Source: an uncultured Prevotellaceae bacterium
GTDB taxonomy: Bacteria > Bacteroidota > Bacteroidia > Bacteroidales > Bacteroidaceae
Direction: 5' to 3'
Assembly (NCBI GenBank): GCA_947168045.1
Contig: CAMVKN010000004.1
Span: 1 to 64,000, forward strand
DNA: 64,000 nucleotides
Made by a program: the position numbers and the translations under genes. Shown piece by piece: positions 1 through 7,829 of this stretch. Under the pieces are notes generated by a model. The model saw only the letters and a list, made by a program, of their open reading frames with translations. It was not told the origin of the DNA and searched no databases. How positions within the stretch are numbered: the first letter of the stretch is position 1; every line of letters starts with the position of its first letter.

Positions 1-2
1 CT

Positions 3-1577
3 GTCATTGGCAAGAATGGTAAACCGAAAGAGCGTAACGGCAGCAGTCCCATCCGTGAGAGTGTTGTCAACATCAAGCCTGATACCACAATGTCTGACCT
101 CCTAAAGTACACTGAGAAAGTGCATCAAAGATGGGGAGTCAGAGCCATCCAGATACACATCCATAAGGATGAAGGCCATTACACCAACCCTGATGATCCT
201 TCAACCTGGCAACCTAATCTTCACGCGCACATCATTTGGGATTGGATGAACCACGAAACGGGAAAGTCCTTTAAACTTGGTAAGAAAGACATGGAAGAAT
301 TACAAGACATGGCGGCTGAGACATTGGAGATGGAACGTGGCAAACGAAAGTCAGAGACAGGAGCCGAGCACCTGGAGCGTAACGACTACATCATCCAAAA
401 ACAGGAGGAAGAGAAAAAGAAAAACCAAGCTGATATTGAGAAACAGAAGAAAGAATTAGCCGACATGGCTCAGGCTTCCATATTAGACAAGTTGCTCCAT
501 TCTGGCCTTAGCCCAGCCGTAAGGAAAGCAATTGAAGAAGAGAGAACTATCCACAAAGAAGAACTCCGCCAAGCAACAACCGCTGTTGATGAGAATGGCC
601 ATCCCTATGTCTGGACAAGCGGTAACAAGAAAGACCAGCCTGTCACATGGGAGGAATTGGCAAAGGTTCGTGAAAAGGAGAAAAAGAAGGCAGAGATTCA
701 AGCCAAAGAGGACAAGGATGCTGCTCTTGCTAAGGCTAAGGCAGACAAGGAAGCAGCAGTTGCCAAAGCAAAAGCCGAAGCAAAGGCTGAGCATGATGCA
801 GAGATAGCCGAGACGAGAGCGGAGTATGAGCTGCGTATTAAGAAAGAACGGCTCGCAGTCAAGGACGATGGTACACCTCTCTGCTGGAAGGGTGGCAACA
901 GGAACGGTCAGCAACTCACCAAGGATGAAGCGATAAAGTGGTTGGGTGGCCAGTTGAAGGTTTCTCAAACCGTGAACAGTGCACTTCTTGATAGGCTGAG
1001 AGTGTTGAGAGACCTCTTGTTCGCAACTTGTAGTATGAATTTCAAACGAGTTGTCGAGATTATCGCTGACCAGTGGAAAGCGGGCATGAAACAGTTTGCT
1101 AAGAACATGAAAGACTTTATCTGGAGTGCCATCAGTGTTGAGAAAACCGAGGCAGGGCGCAAGTCTTATGTGGATGATGCCGTTCATTTTGCCAAGATGC
1201 TCGCCAAGACTGATACTGATTGGGAAGCAGATGACAAAATAATAAACTCTCTTCATGAGGACGCGCTCCGCATTGCCGATGGCACATGGGAGTCCTACCA
1301 TCAGAAGCGTGACCAGCTCTTTGACGCTGCCGTCATTGCTCTGGTAGAAATGGGCAACTGTCAAAATCAACGCCATCTAAACCAAAAACAGGCAAATATC
1401 ATTGAAGCATTCCTCGCCTTTGATGGTGGTGACAGGATACAACTATGTGAGGAAATCTGGAATGTCGCCAGTCCCAAGGTTAATTATTATTGGCGTGACG
1501 GAACCTTTGATGCACTTGAAGAACTGCGAACAAGGGAACTAAATCATCGTACCTATGGCAATGGCCGTGGGCTATGA
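3..1577 (+). CDS. MobV/Pre-type mobilization relaxase, 5' end outside window
   Basis: The reading frame is open from the left edge, so the gene starts before this window; the ATG at 90 is internal. The visible part is about 524 codons. Counting from that ATG, residues 25-28 read HKDE and 43-48 NLHAHI. This is the acidic/His-rich metal-binding arrangement of the Mob_Pre (MobV) relaxase family, which nicks plasmid or element DNA at oriT. From about residue 100 to 270 the protein is extremely rich in Lys, Glu, Ala and Gln and should form a long coiled coil, typical of this family. The rest is unassigned. The gene suggests a mobilizable element lies to the left. Its oriT, normally upstream of the relaxase, is not in view. 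Family assignment is firm; whether the element is still mobile cannot be judged. Confidence 0.85.
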   Translation, partial: VIGKNGKPKERNGSSPIRESVVNIKPDTTMSDLLKYTEKVHQRWGVRAIQIHIHKDEGHYTNPDDPSTWQPNLHAHIIWDWMNHETGKSFKLGKKDMEELQDMAAETLEMERGKRKSETGAEHLERNDYIIQKQEEEKKKNQADIEKQKKELADMAQASILDKLLHSGLSPAVRKAIEEERTIHKEELRQATTAVDENGHPYVWTSGNKKDQPVTWEELAKVREKEKKKAEIQAKEDKDAALAKAKADKEAAVAKAKAEAKAEHDAEIAETRAEYELRIKKERLAVKDDGTPLCWKGGNRNGQQLTKDEAIKWLGGQLKVSQTVNSALLDRLRVLRDLLFATCSMNFKRVVEIIADQWKAGMKQFAKNMKDFIWSAISVEKTEAGRKSYVDDAVHFAKMLAKTDTDWEADDKIINSLHEDALRIADGTWESYHQKRDQLFDAAVIALVEMGNCQNQRHLNQKQANIIEAFLAFDGGDRIQLCEEIWNVASPKVNYYWRDGTFDALEELRTRELNHRTYGNGRGL

Positions 1578-1586
1578 TTGAATAAG

Positions 1587-1625
1587 AAACTCCTGCGCCT
1601 GTCATTAAGACTTGCGCAGGAGTTT
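1587..1625 (+). terminator. Hairpin terminator after the mob gene
   Basis: A perfect 12-bp inverted repeat (arms 1587-1598 and 1614-1625, GC core CTCCTGCGC) with a 15-nt loop begins 10 bp after the relaxase stop. The right arm ends in TTT but has no long T-run, so termination efficiency is uncertain. It could serve as an end for either direction. Confidence 0.6.
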
Positions 1626-1650
1626 GACCTGTTGAATATGCGAATGGCTT

Positions 1651-1860
1651 CTATGCTTCTTCCTTCACATTTTCCTTTTCTTTATGAGTATATCCTAAAG
1701 AATTGGATCGATTAGGGTGGGCTTTAATCCATTCGTGGAATTTCTTGTTGTATTCACGTTCATTTTCTTTGATGTCGAATTTCATACGGAATTGAAGCCA
1801 TACACCAAAAGCGATAAAGGCTACCATTCCAATGAAAATAATGAGTTGTTGTGTACTCAT
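1651..1860 (-). CDS. Small single-pass membrane protein, unknown function
   Basis: This 69-residue protein has a hydrophobic N-terminal segment (about residues 5-22, IIFIGMVAFIAFGVW) followed by a highly charged cytoplasmic-type tail rich in Lys, Glu and Asn. That is the layout of a one-pass membrane anchor. I do not recognise a family. It lies between the mob gene terminator and a small peptide gene on the same strand. No clear TAnnTTTG promoter is seen directly upstream. It may be element cargo or a spurious frame; the clean hydrophobic/charged layout is the main support. Confidence 0.45.
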   Translation of the reverse strand: MSTQQLIIFIGMVAFIAFGVWLQFRMKFDIKENEREYNKKFHEWIKAHPNRSNSLGYTHKEKENVKEEA

Positions 1861-1930
1861 TCGCAGACGGTTTTAGTTCTTATATACTTCCTTGTTAAGC
1901 CGAAAGTGGAGAATAAATGTATTGTGTATT

Positions 1931-2089
1931 TTACCATACATCTTCTTCTTCGAAGATATAATTATTTGAATCATCTTTACGCTCGATGAACCGACCATCA
2001 TAGCCTCCAGCGCTACCAGCGAGTAGACGACTTCTATTATGTAGCGTGATTACATCTTGTGTCGGCTTCTGATATTTTTTCTTTTTCAT
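1931..2089 (-). CDS. Bacteroidales short peptide, 52 residues, unknown function
   Basis: The frame could begin at 2131, but the start chosen is the ATG at 2089, giving an MKKKKYQKP opening. Short proteins with this Lys-rich start, a central hydrophobic/LLAGS stretch and an acidic end are frequent in Prevotella and Bacteroides and usually carry no function. Here the central motif is RLLAGSAGGYDGR and the tail is EEEDVW. The gene lies 67 bp downstream of the large secreted-protein gene on the same strand, so it is probably co-transcribed with it. There is no classical signal peptide. Its role is unknown; a modified-peptide precursor or a small partner of the upstream secreted protein are possibilities, not conclusions. 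Confidence 0.55.
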   Translation of the reverse strand: MKKKKYQKPTQDVITLHNRSRLLAGSAGGYDGRFIERKDDSNNYIFEEEDVW

Positions 2090-2156
2090 TATTATATCTG
2101 TTTTTAATTGAGTCCACCCATGCTTAAACAAGCATGAGTGAACTCTGTTTATTCTT

Positions 2157-5100
2157 TTACTTGATTACAACCTTGTTACCTCTATTGATATAGATACCAC
2201 GTGTCGTCGGCTTTTTGTCAAGCTTACGTCCATCGAGGGTGTACCATGTATCATTTCTTTCAGAAACGTTCATGTTAAGGTTTTCAATACCTGTAATATC
2301 TTCAGCAGCAAACACCATTCTCATACCACGGGCATTGGCTGCGCCGCCTGCATTCAGGAACGCCTTGTGTGCTGGCAGATAGTCACCTTGGTATCTCTGG
2401 AAACCAAATTCAACGCCGTCCTCAGCGTTCTTGTATTTGCCGAGCACGTAGTAAGCAACGGAACTGTTCTGTGCATCTACATAATAGCGATAGTCGTAGC
2501 CTTTCAGGTCGTTCTCCACCTCATACTCGGCTGGCGTATCACCTGCAACAACCGTCATGTCTGTCAGTTCATTCTCGCTTGCAATGACTACTGCTTTATC
2601 GGCAGGAATGACAGTTCCCAACTTGTGAAGCACAATCTGACCGCCATCGTATGTAGCCGTGTAAGCACATGCTTTTTCACCTAACTGATAGGTGGCGTCG
2701 CCACAATAGAATGTTGACCAGTAGAATGCTTCATCCTCTTCAGATGCTTTGGCGAGGTTTCCTTTCTTTTGGAAATCCACGGCTTTCCATTGAGCAATTA
2801 TATTCAGGTCGTTGGTGACAATGAAGTCATGCTCATAAACCTCGTCCGTGACCATGTTCTTCCAACCTTGGAACTCATGTCCCTCGTCTGCAGGCGTAGC
2901 AGCCTTGAACGAGAACGGCATACCGTGAGCCACATACCTGACTTTCTGATTCTGTCCATCATGCTCGCAATAGTTGACGGTGTACTTGTCAGGCCGTGCA
3001 TAGAAGGAATTTATTCCTTGCAGGTTGATGGTACCGCTGTACTTGGTGTTGTTGTCGTAGTAGGAATGGAACTGCTTACCATCCTCAATTTTCACCGTAC
3101 CCTCGCTGCCGCCATCGAAGATAATCTTGTCATCTGGATACTTATATCCGAAAGTGATGGTGCCGTCGGTCGTGCGGAAAGCTCGTCCGCTATCGTTGAA
3201 ATATTCCCTCGACTCCACTTGACCGCTCTCAACAACGATGCTGCCGCACGAACCGCCTTCGTCGCAACCTATCACATCGCAATTTCTGTCATATTGGCTT
3301 ATGCCTTTTACAGTTAGGTGTACAGTCTCTGTACTCTCGTCAGCTACGCGGATGGTAAGTGTCTTGCCGGCAGGTCCAACCTTAATCGTTGCCTTGCCCG
3401 AATTGCGTTCGGGTCGGTCTCCTATCCATATCTCGTTTGATACCTCATTGGGAATCAACTCGACGATTGCGTCACCCTCACACGCGATAGCGTTCTTGTC
3501 TGCTAAATCCAGTCTGACGTCCGTTCCGCCTGCCAGTCTCAGTGTGTTTCCGTCAGGGATGACCAGTGGCAGAGCACCGTCATTCACGTAAGTCCATATG
3601 TTGTTGCATCCTATCTGGATGCCGTTGCCCTGCTTGATGTAGATAGGCTCATTGATAGTGCCCGCCAGTATGGCGTCAGCAGACAGATACGCCTTGGCTG
3701 TCACTGTCACATTCTCGCCTGGCATCGTGAACGTGTACGTGTTATCCCCGTTGTCCGTAATGCCGTTGCCCACGCTCATGTTTGTTGTCGCACCCGTCAC
3801 GGTCAGCCCTTCAAGTACCACCGACCCTGCTTCCAGATTGCCTTGCAGATAGGGCATAAACGTTATCGTGATGGCATCGCCTGCGCCCAGATACTCTTCG
3901 GCGGTATAGTCCACTTCGCCCGAGCCAGCAATATTCGAACTGATAGTGTGTTTGTATAGTGAGGGGTTTGATGACTTGAACGTAGCGCCAATCGTCACCT
4001 CCTCGTAAGGCATCAAGAACGTGTAGGTGTACTCGTCCACCTTGGTAACGCCGTTGCCGATGCTCATGTTTGTGGTTGCACCCGTCACGGTCAGCGTATT
4101 CACCAGTTCGTGCGACCTTGGCGTAAAGGTGATTGTGATAATATCATGCTTATTTGCTACATTCTTGCTTAGACTAATCTGCCTGTAGATATTATTGATG
4201 GCCTTCCCTGTATAGAAGTCAATATCTTTGTTCAGCGTATATGCCGTTTCGTCTATTGTGATGGTGACGCTTGCGGTATAGGAACCTTCTTCAATATTAA
4301 CCTCATTGGCTGGTTGACCTGTTTTTTTGCTCGTGTAAGTAACTTCGCTGCAAGCAGGCTCAAGTCCTGTCACCCTTTTGAACTCACTGATGTCGAACTT
4401 GTAAGGATTGCTTTGGAACTCGCCCAGTTGGGTATCTTCGATGTCCAATGTCACCGTGGCCTTACGGTTAGGAATGTCGCATGTGTGGTTGGCAGTACAT
4501 TCGGCGGTCAACGATGCACCGTCAGTGCTAATGCTGTACGAGAATCTATGTCCTGCATCTTGTTGCGCTTCTGGTGTATAGGTCACTACGATGGAGCCAT
4601 TGGCGAAAGAAAAGAAATCATAATCAGACGACGTTATGTTTGGAGCATATCTGAACATCAGTTTCAATGGCTCACCGTCTGAAACATCTATACTTCCAGT
4701 GAAAGACAGATTTCTTTGGGCAGAACCTTGTGTAGCTGACAGATGACCATCTTGATTGTCTTCTGTTTTAAGTAAATGATCCATGTCCTTGCCTGCGTAT
4801 AGACACAGCTTGCCTCCATCCTGGTCAGAGAATGAGATGTTATTTAATGTAATATTCGTGATGTTGCCCTTGATATCAGGAAAGCTTATCTCTACATTGT
4901 TCTTTCCTAATTCGACATTGCCGCTATTATTGTGGATAGATGTCCTTCCTCCACGACCGTTAAGCCAAGTGTACAGACTTAGTGTCATGGTCTTTTTACC
5001 CTCGCTGTCATATCGGGTGTCGGTTGAATTGCCCGTGCCGTTCATTGGCCACGTCACGGTCACATCGTCTGCCCACGCCGTCTGCGCCATCGTGAGCATC

Positions 5101-5159
5101 ACGGCGAGGGTGAGGATGAGATGGAATGATAGTTTTACTCTTGTTTTCATACTCCTCAT
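2157..5159 (-). CDS. Large secreted multidomain surface protein with repeat domains
   Basis: A 1000-residue protein with a clear signal peptide (about residues 1-30, cleavage near AWA-DD). After an N-terminal beta-rich region come two homologous modules (about 340-410 and 420-495), each with the motif VTGATTNMS(I/V)GNG and ending in an FxMP(Y/G)E(E/N)VT segment. A beta-solenoid-like region follows (about 500-720), then a Listeria-Bacteroides-type repeat around 740-800 (FQGW...IAQW). The C-terminus carries the WYTLDGRK...GIYINRG tail seen at the end of many Prevotella secreted proteins. No catalytic motif is visible, so an adhesive or glycan-binding surface role is inferred. A second possible start lies at residue 4. 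The gene is read from a promoter about 350 bp upstream, giving an unusually long leader. Confidence 0.75.
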   Translation of the reverse strand: MRSMKTRVKLSFHLILTLAVMLTMAQTAWADDVTVTWPMNGTGNSTDTRYDSEGKKTMTLSLYTWLNGRGGRTSIHNNSGNVELGKNNVEISFPDIKGNITNITLNNISFSDQDGGKLCLYAGKDMDHLLKTEDNQDGHLSATQGSAQRNLSFTGSIDVSDGEPLKLMFRYAPNITSSDYDFFSFANGSIVVTYTPEAQQDAGHRFSYSISTDGASLTAECTANHTCDIPNRKATVTLDIEDTQLGEFQSNPYKFDISEFKRVTGLEPACSEVTYTSKKTGQPANEVNIEEGSYTASVTITIDETAYTLNKDIDFYTGKAINNIYRQISLSKNVANKHDIITITFTPRSHELVNTLTVTGATTNMSIGNGVTKVDEYTYTFLMPYEEVTIGATFKSSNPSLYKHTISSNIAGSGEVDYTAEEYLGAGDAITITFMPYLQGNLEAGSVVLEGLTVTGATTNMSVGNGITDNGDNTYTFTMPGENVTVTAKAYLSADAILAGTINEPIYIKQGNGIQIGCNNIWTYVNDGALPLVIPDGNTLRLAGGTDVRLDLADKNAIACEGDAIVELIPNEVSNEIWIGDRPERNSGKATIKVGPAGKTLTIRVADESTETVHLTVKGISQYDRNCDVIGCDEGGSCGSIVVESGQVESREYFNDSGRAFRTTDGTITFGYKYPDDKIIFDGGSEGTVKIEDGKQFHSYYDNNTKYSGTINLQGINSFYARPDKYTVNYCEHDGQNQKVRYVAHGMPFSFKAATPADEGHEFQGWKNMVTDEVYEHDFIVTNDLNIIAQWKAVDFQKKGNLAKASEEDEAFYWSTFYCGDATYQLGEKACAYTATYDGGQIVLHKLGTVIPADKAVVIASENELTDMTVVAGDTPAEYEVENDLKGYDYRYYVDAQNSSVAYYVLGKYKNAEDGVEFGFQRYQGDYLPAHKAFLNAGGAANARGMRMVFAAEDITGIENLNMNVSERNDTWYTLDGRKLDKKPTTRGIYINRGNKVVIK

Positions 5160-5526
5160 TTTGTTTCTTTTTTAATTGTTCTTGTATTATGGTTACTTTA
5201 TAATTCTCTCATCAAAGTCTGGTAGGGGGAAGCACTATCGGTATGGGCATAAAGAAAGCGCAGGCCCCGTCCCATATTCTCAGCCAGGCCTGCTACAGCC
5301 CCAAATCAGCTATGGTGGAGTCTGCGCTATGGTGCGCAGCTCCAATGCTGATTTGGTTTTGCTCATAAAATCTCGTTCGAGGTAGCAGTTCGGCTGAGAA
5401 ATTGAGCAACAAAAAGATCTGCATCCCTTTCGAAATGCGTGTGACAAGGACGGTGCAAACCGAGTGCAGAGAGCTCGCTCTTTGCCGAGGTGCAGCCCGT
5501 TCTCGCACAAATTTTGTGCAAAGTTA
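5160..5526 (-). promoter_or_regulatory. Promoter and ~350-nt leader of the 1000-residue secreted protein
   Basis: Reading leftward, TAACTTTGC at 5518-5526 matches the Bacteroidota -7 element. It is followed at once by a palindrome (GCACAAA/TTTGTGC, about 5505-5519) near the expected transcript start. About 350 nt then remain before the start codon. The leader contains a near-palindrome around GAGAGCTCGCTCT (5470-5483) and a GCAGGCC/GGCCTGC hairpin (about 5258-5292). The 5450-5510 segment, encoding HLGKERALCTRF if translated leftward, resembles a leader I have seen upstream of many Prevotella genes. The frames inside it (for example 5293-5508) look unlike genes. 5527-5631 is AT-rich with nothing recognisable. 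Confidence 0.55.
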
Positions 5527-5631
5527 CGAACTTTCTGCTAATTAAAACTCGTTTATTACTTTTTTTTGATGTTTTACCTTATTAATTATTGAAATAATTA
5601 CATTTAAGCTTAAATTTCTTCATTTTGACAA

Positions 5632-5737
5632 TGCGAACACCGAAACAACAATTTGCGAACACCAAATCTGAAATATCAGTAAATAGAGTGTTTACGGCAA
5701 TCCTTTAAAAAGCATCCGTGTTCGCATCGTGTTCGCA
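5632..5737. repeat. Four copies of TGCGAACAC, two direct and two inverted, beside the tRNA
   Basis: TGCGAACAC occurs at 5632-5640 and 5654-5662. Its reverse complement GTGTTCGCA occurs at 5718-5726 and 5729-5737. The first pair is spaced 22 bp start to start, the second 11 bp (two and one helical turns). Between them is AT-rich DNA without a gene. Paired, phased sites next to a tRNA resemble recombinase or regulator arm sites, but no integrase gene is in view. Confidence 0.5.
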
Positions 5738-5743
5738 AAAAGA

Positions 5744-5783
5744 AAAATCAGCAACTCTCGATTGCTCGTAAGTTGCTGATTTT
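5744..5783 (-). terminator. Rho-independent terminator of the tRNA gene
   Basis: A perfect 13-bp inverted repeat (arms 5744-5756 and 5771-5783, AAAATCAGCAACT) with a 14-nt loop starts 5 nt beyond the tRNA 3' end. In the tRNA's direction it runs into TTTTTCTTTTT. This is a strong intrinsic terminator geometry. Confidence 0.85.
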
Positions 5784-5788
5784 CAGTG

Positions 5789-5862
5789 TGGACCAGCCAG
5801 GGCTTGAACCTGGGACCTCCAGATTATGAGTCTGTTGCTCTAACCAACTGAGCTACAAGTCC
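5789..5862 (-). tRNA. tRNA with CAU anticodon (Met, or Ile2 if modified)
   Basis: A 74-nt cloverleaf reads leftward. It has a D-arm with GTAGCTCAGTTGGTTAGAGC, a seven-base anticodon loop CTCATAA with anticodon CAT at 5826-5828, and a T-arm CCAGG-TTCAAGC-CCTGG. The acceptor stem pairs except for one U-U at positions 6/67, and the top of the anticodon stem has an A-G pair. CCA is not encoded. CAU serves elongator Met, or Ile when lysidine-modified; sequence alone does not settle which. A -7 element lies 43 bp upstream and a terminator directly follows. Confidence 0.9.
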
Positions 5863-5904
5863 GAAGCGTAACCCCTGCCATCTGCATGGCTACGGAATTG
5901 CGGC

Positions 5905-5936
5905 GCAAAGGTACTATGATTTTCGTAAATATCCAA
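5905..5936 (-). promoter_or_regulatory. Promoter of the tRNA gene
   Basis: On the minus strand TACCTTTGC (5905-5913) matches the -7 consensus TAnnTTTG, and TTG (5934-5936) sits 20 bp upstream as the -33 element. Predicted transcription starts a few bases before the tRNA 5' end at 5862. Confidence 0.75.
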
Positions 5937-5940
5937 ATTT

Positions 5941-5974
5941 TTGGAGTAAAAAATAAAATTTTTCGTACCTTTGC
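5941..5974 (+). promoter_or_regulatory. Promoter of ribF, nearly leaderless
   Basis: TACCTTTGC at 5966-5974 is a -7 element, with TTG at 5941-5943 about 22 bp upstream. The start codon is at 5982, only 8 bp after the -7 box, so the transcript would have almost no 5' leader. The -33 elements of this promoter and the divergent tRNA promoter share the palindrome CCAAATTTTTGG. Confidence 0.65.
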
Positions 5975-5981
5975 ACCCTGA

Positions 5982-6989
5982 ATGAGAACAATCAGGCTGA
6001 CAGAACATACTTTCTTGCAGGGATCCTATGCGGCAACCATTGGTTTTTTCGATGGTGTGCACCTGGGTCACCGCTTCGTGGTGCAGCAGCTGCGCCATGA
6101 GGCGGCCCGCCGTGGCATGACACCCATGGTGATTACCTTCGACCAACATCCGCGCCAGCTGGTGCAGCGTGGGTGGCAGCCGCAGCTGCTGTCAACGCTC
6201 GCCGAAAAGGAGGAGCTGCTGCGCCAGACGGGGCTTGACCTGCTGGTGGTGCTGCCCTTCACATGGGAGATGGCCGCCCTGTCGGCCCGTGACTTCATGC
6301 AGCGTGTGCTGAAGGCCCAGCTGGGCGTCAGCCTGTTGCTGACGGGCTACGACAACCACTTCGGCCATCGTGAGGCGGGCACCAGCGAGGGCTTCCATGA
6401 CTATGTTGCCTATGGCCGAGAGCTGGGCATCGAGGTGGAGGCGCTGTCCTATTGCTCCCCCAGTCCCCTTGGTTCCTTGGTGATGAAGGGCGCCTCAGGC
6501 AGTAGTCTCCCGGGCAAGGGGGAAGCGCTGTCCTCCTCCTTCATCCGCCATCTGATTGCTGAGGGTCGCGTGGCCGAGGCAGAGCTATGTCTGGGCCGTT
6601 CCTACAGTCTCAGCGGCACCGTGGTGCATGGCCATCAGGTGGGCCGCACCATCGGCTTCCCAACGGCCAACATAGCACTCAGTGGTGAGGCCGCTCATCG
6701 TCTTGTTCCTGCCAACGGTGTCTATGCCGTGCGTGTGGCCGTCGGCTCGTCGCCGCTCTTGCTGCCAGCAGTTACCAACATCGGCATGCGTCCCACCTTC
6801 GATGGTCATCACCGCACTATCGAGACACATATCCTCGACTTTGCCGATGATGTCTATGGCCTTCAACTCACCATTCATTTCATTGCCCGTCTGCGTGACG
6901 AACAGCCCTTCAGCTCGCCTGAGCAGCTGGCCAGGCAGATGGCTTGCGATGCCGACAGAGCCCGACAGCTCCTAACCCTTAATCCCTAA
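5982..6989 (+). CDS. ribF: Bifunctional riboflavin kinase / FAD synthetase
   Basis: RibF phosphorylates riboflavin to FMN with its C-terminal kinase and adenylylates FMN to FAD with its N-terminal nucleotidyltransferase. The 335-residue length is normal. GFFDGVHLGH at residues 21-30 is the nucleotide-binding HxGH-type motif of the adenylyltransferase, and GYDNHFGHREAG near 125 is its second conserved block. GRTIGFPTANI around residue 225 is the riboflavin kinase signature. The ATG at 5982 is required because the conserved N-terminal strand begins directly after it, yet the -7 promoter element ends only 8 bp upstream. A CPBP protease gene follows 12 bp downstream, probably in the same operon. 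Confidence 0.96.
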   Translation: MRTIRLTEHTFLQGSYAATIGFFDGVHLGHRFVVQQLRHEAARRGMTPMVITFDQHPRQLVQRGWQPQLLSTLAEKEELLRQTGLDLLVVLPFTWEMAALSARDFMQRVLKAQLGVSLLLTGYDNHFGHREAGTSEGFHDYVAYGRELGIEVEALSYCSPSPLGSLVMKGASGSSLPGKGEALSSSFIRHLIAEGRVAEAELCLGRSYSLSGTVVHGHQVGRTIGFPTANIALSGEAAHRLVPANGVYAVRVAVGSSPLLLPAVTNIGMRPTFDGHHRTIETHILDFADDVYGLQLTIHFIARLRDEQPFSSPEQLARQMACDADRARQLLTLNP

Positions 6990-7001
6990 TTCCAAAACTC
7001 C

Positions 7002-7823
7002 ATGAAGCGTGCACTCATCTACCTCTTTACGTTCCTGGCCACTCAGTATGTGGCCCTGTTCCTTGTTTTCGGAGCTTACATGCTCATAGCCAAGGGCGAC
7101 CCCCAGCAAGGGCTGCCGGCGGAGTGGGAAATAGCCTTCATGGTGGTCTATTCCATCTTCGAGATTATCGTCTTTGTCACTTCGGGATGGTTCCAGCTGT
7201 CGCGCACCTACCTAAAGAGCCATCCCTGGAGCGTGGTGGCCTGGAGCGTGGTGGCTGCCATGGGAGCCATCATCCCGTCGATGTGCCTGCAAGAGCTGTT
7301 GCCGCAGTGGACCGGCTGGGCCGAGGAGATGGCTCGTGAGAATGCTGAGGTGATGGGTGAGATTATGCTGAAGCCTGGTGGCTATCTCGTGGTGGCGCTG
7401 CTGCCTCCGGTGGTCGAGGAGATGGTGTTCCGCGGCTGCATTCTCCGCAGTCTGCTTGCCTGGAAGCCCCAGCGGCGCTGGCTGATGATTGCGCTGTCGG
7501 CGCTCATCTTTGCCTTGGTCCACTTGAACCCCGCCCAGCTGGTACACACCTTCCTCATCGGTCTGCTCTTGGGATGGATGTATATGCGCACGCGCAGCAT
7601 CGTCCCCGGCATTGCCTACCACTGGGCCAACAACACCATTGCCTACGTGCTGTTCCACCTCTATCATAACCCTGAGACGATGGAAGACATCTTCGGCACC
7701 GGCAATCTTCGTCTCATCCTGGCATTGCTCTTCTCGCTCTGCATCTTTGTGCCCGCCTTGGTCCAGCTGCACTGGCGCATGCGCCGTGTGGACGATGGCG
7801 GGACGGGCCTTCAGCAGTCGTGA
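7002..7823 (+). CDS. CPBP (CAAX/Abi) family intramembrane metalloprotease
   Basis: A 273-residue polytopic membrane protein. It has the three conserved CPBP motifs: EExxxR as VVEEMVFRG (E139, E140, R144), a HLNPAQLVHTF segment near 175-185 and YHWANN near 210, all set in transmembrane helices. These Glu and His residues form the active site in the Rce1-like family. Bacterial members act in prenyl-protein-like processing, bacteriocin immunity or unknown proteolysis, and the substrate here is unknown. The gene follows ribF by 12 bp and probably shares its transcript. Its stop lies 6 bp from the stop of the convergent transporter gene, with no terminator between them. Confidence 0.88.
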   Translation: MKRALIYLFTFLATQYVALFLVFGAYMLIAKGDPQQGLPAEWEIAFMVVYSIFEIIVFVTSGWFQLSRTYLKSHPWSVVAWSVVAAMGAIIPSMCLQELLPQWTGWAEEMARENAEVMGEIMLKPGGYLVVALLPPVVEEMVFRGCILRSLLAWKPQRRWLMIALSALIFALVHLNPAQLVHTFLIGLLLGWMYMRTRSIVPGIAYHWANNTIAYVLFHLYHNPETMEDIFGTGNLRLILALLFSLCIFVPALVQLHWRMRRVDDGGTGLQQS

Positions 7824-7829
7824 ATGTTG

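Noticed and set aside
5293..5508. Small frames in the leader of the secreted-protein gene
   Set aside because: They overlap each other in two frames, contain the repeated leader sequence and have no plausible start signal; treated as untranslated leader.
5789..5862. tRNA pseudogene because of two non-canonical pairs
   Set aside because: Promoter, terminator, loop consensus and length are all intact; single mismatches in acceptor and anticodon stems are tolerated in functional tRNAs.
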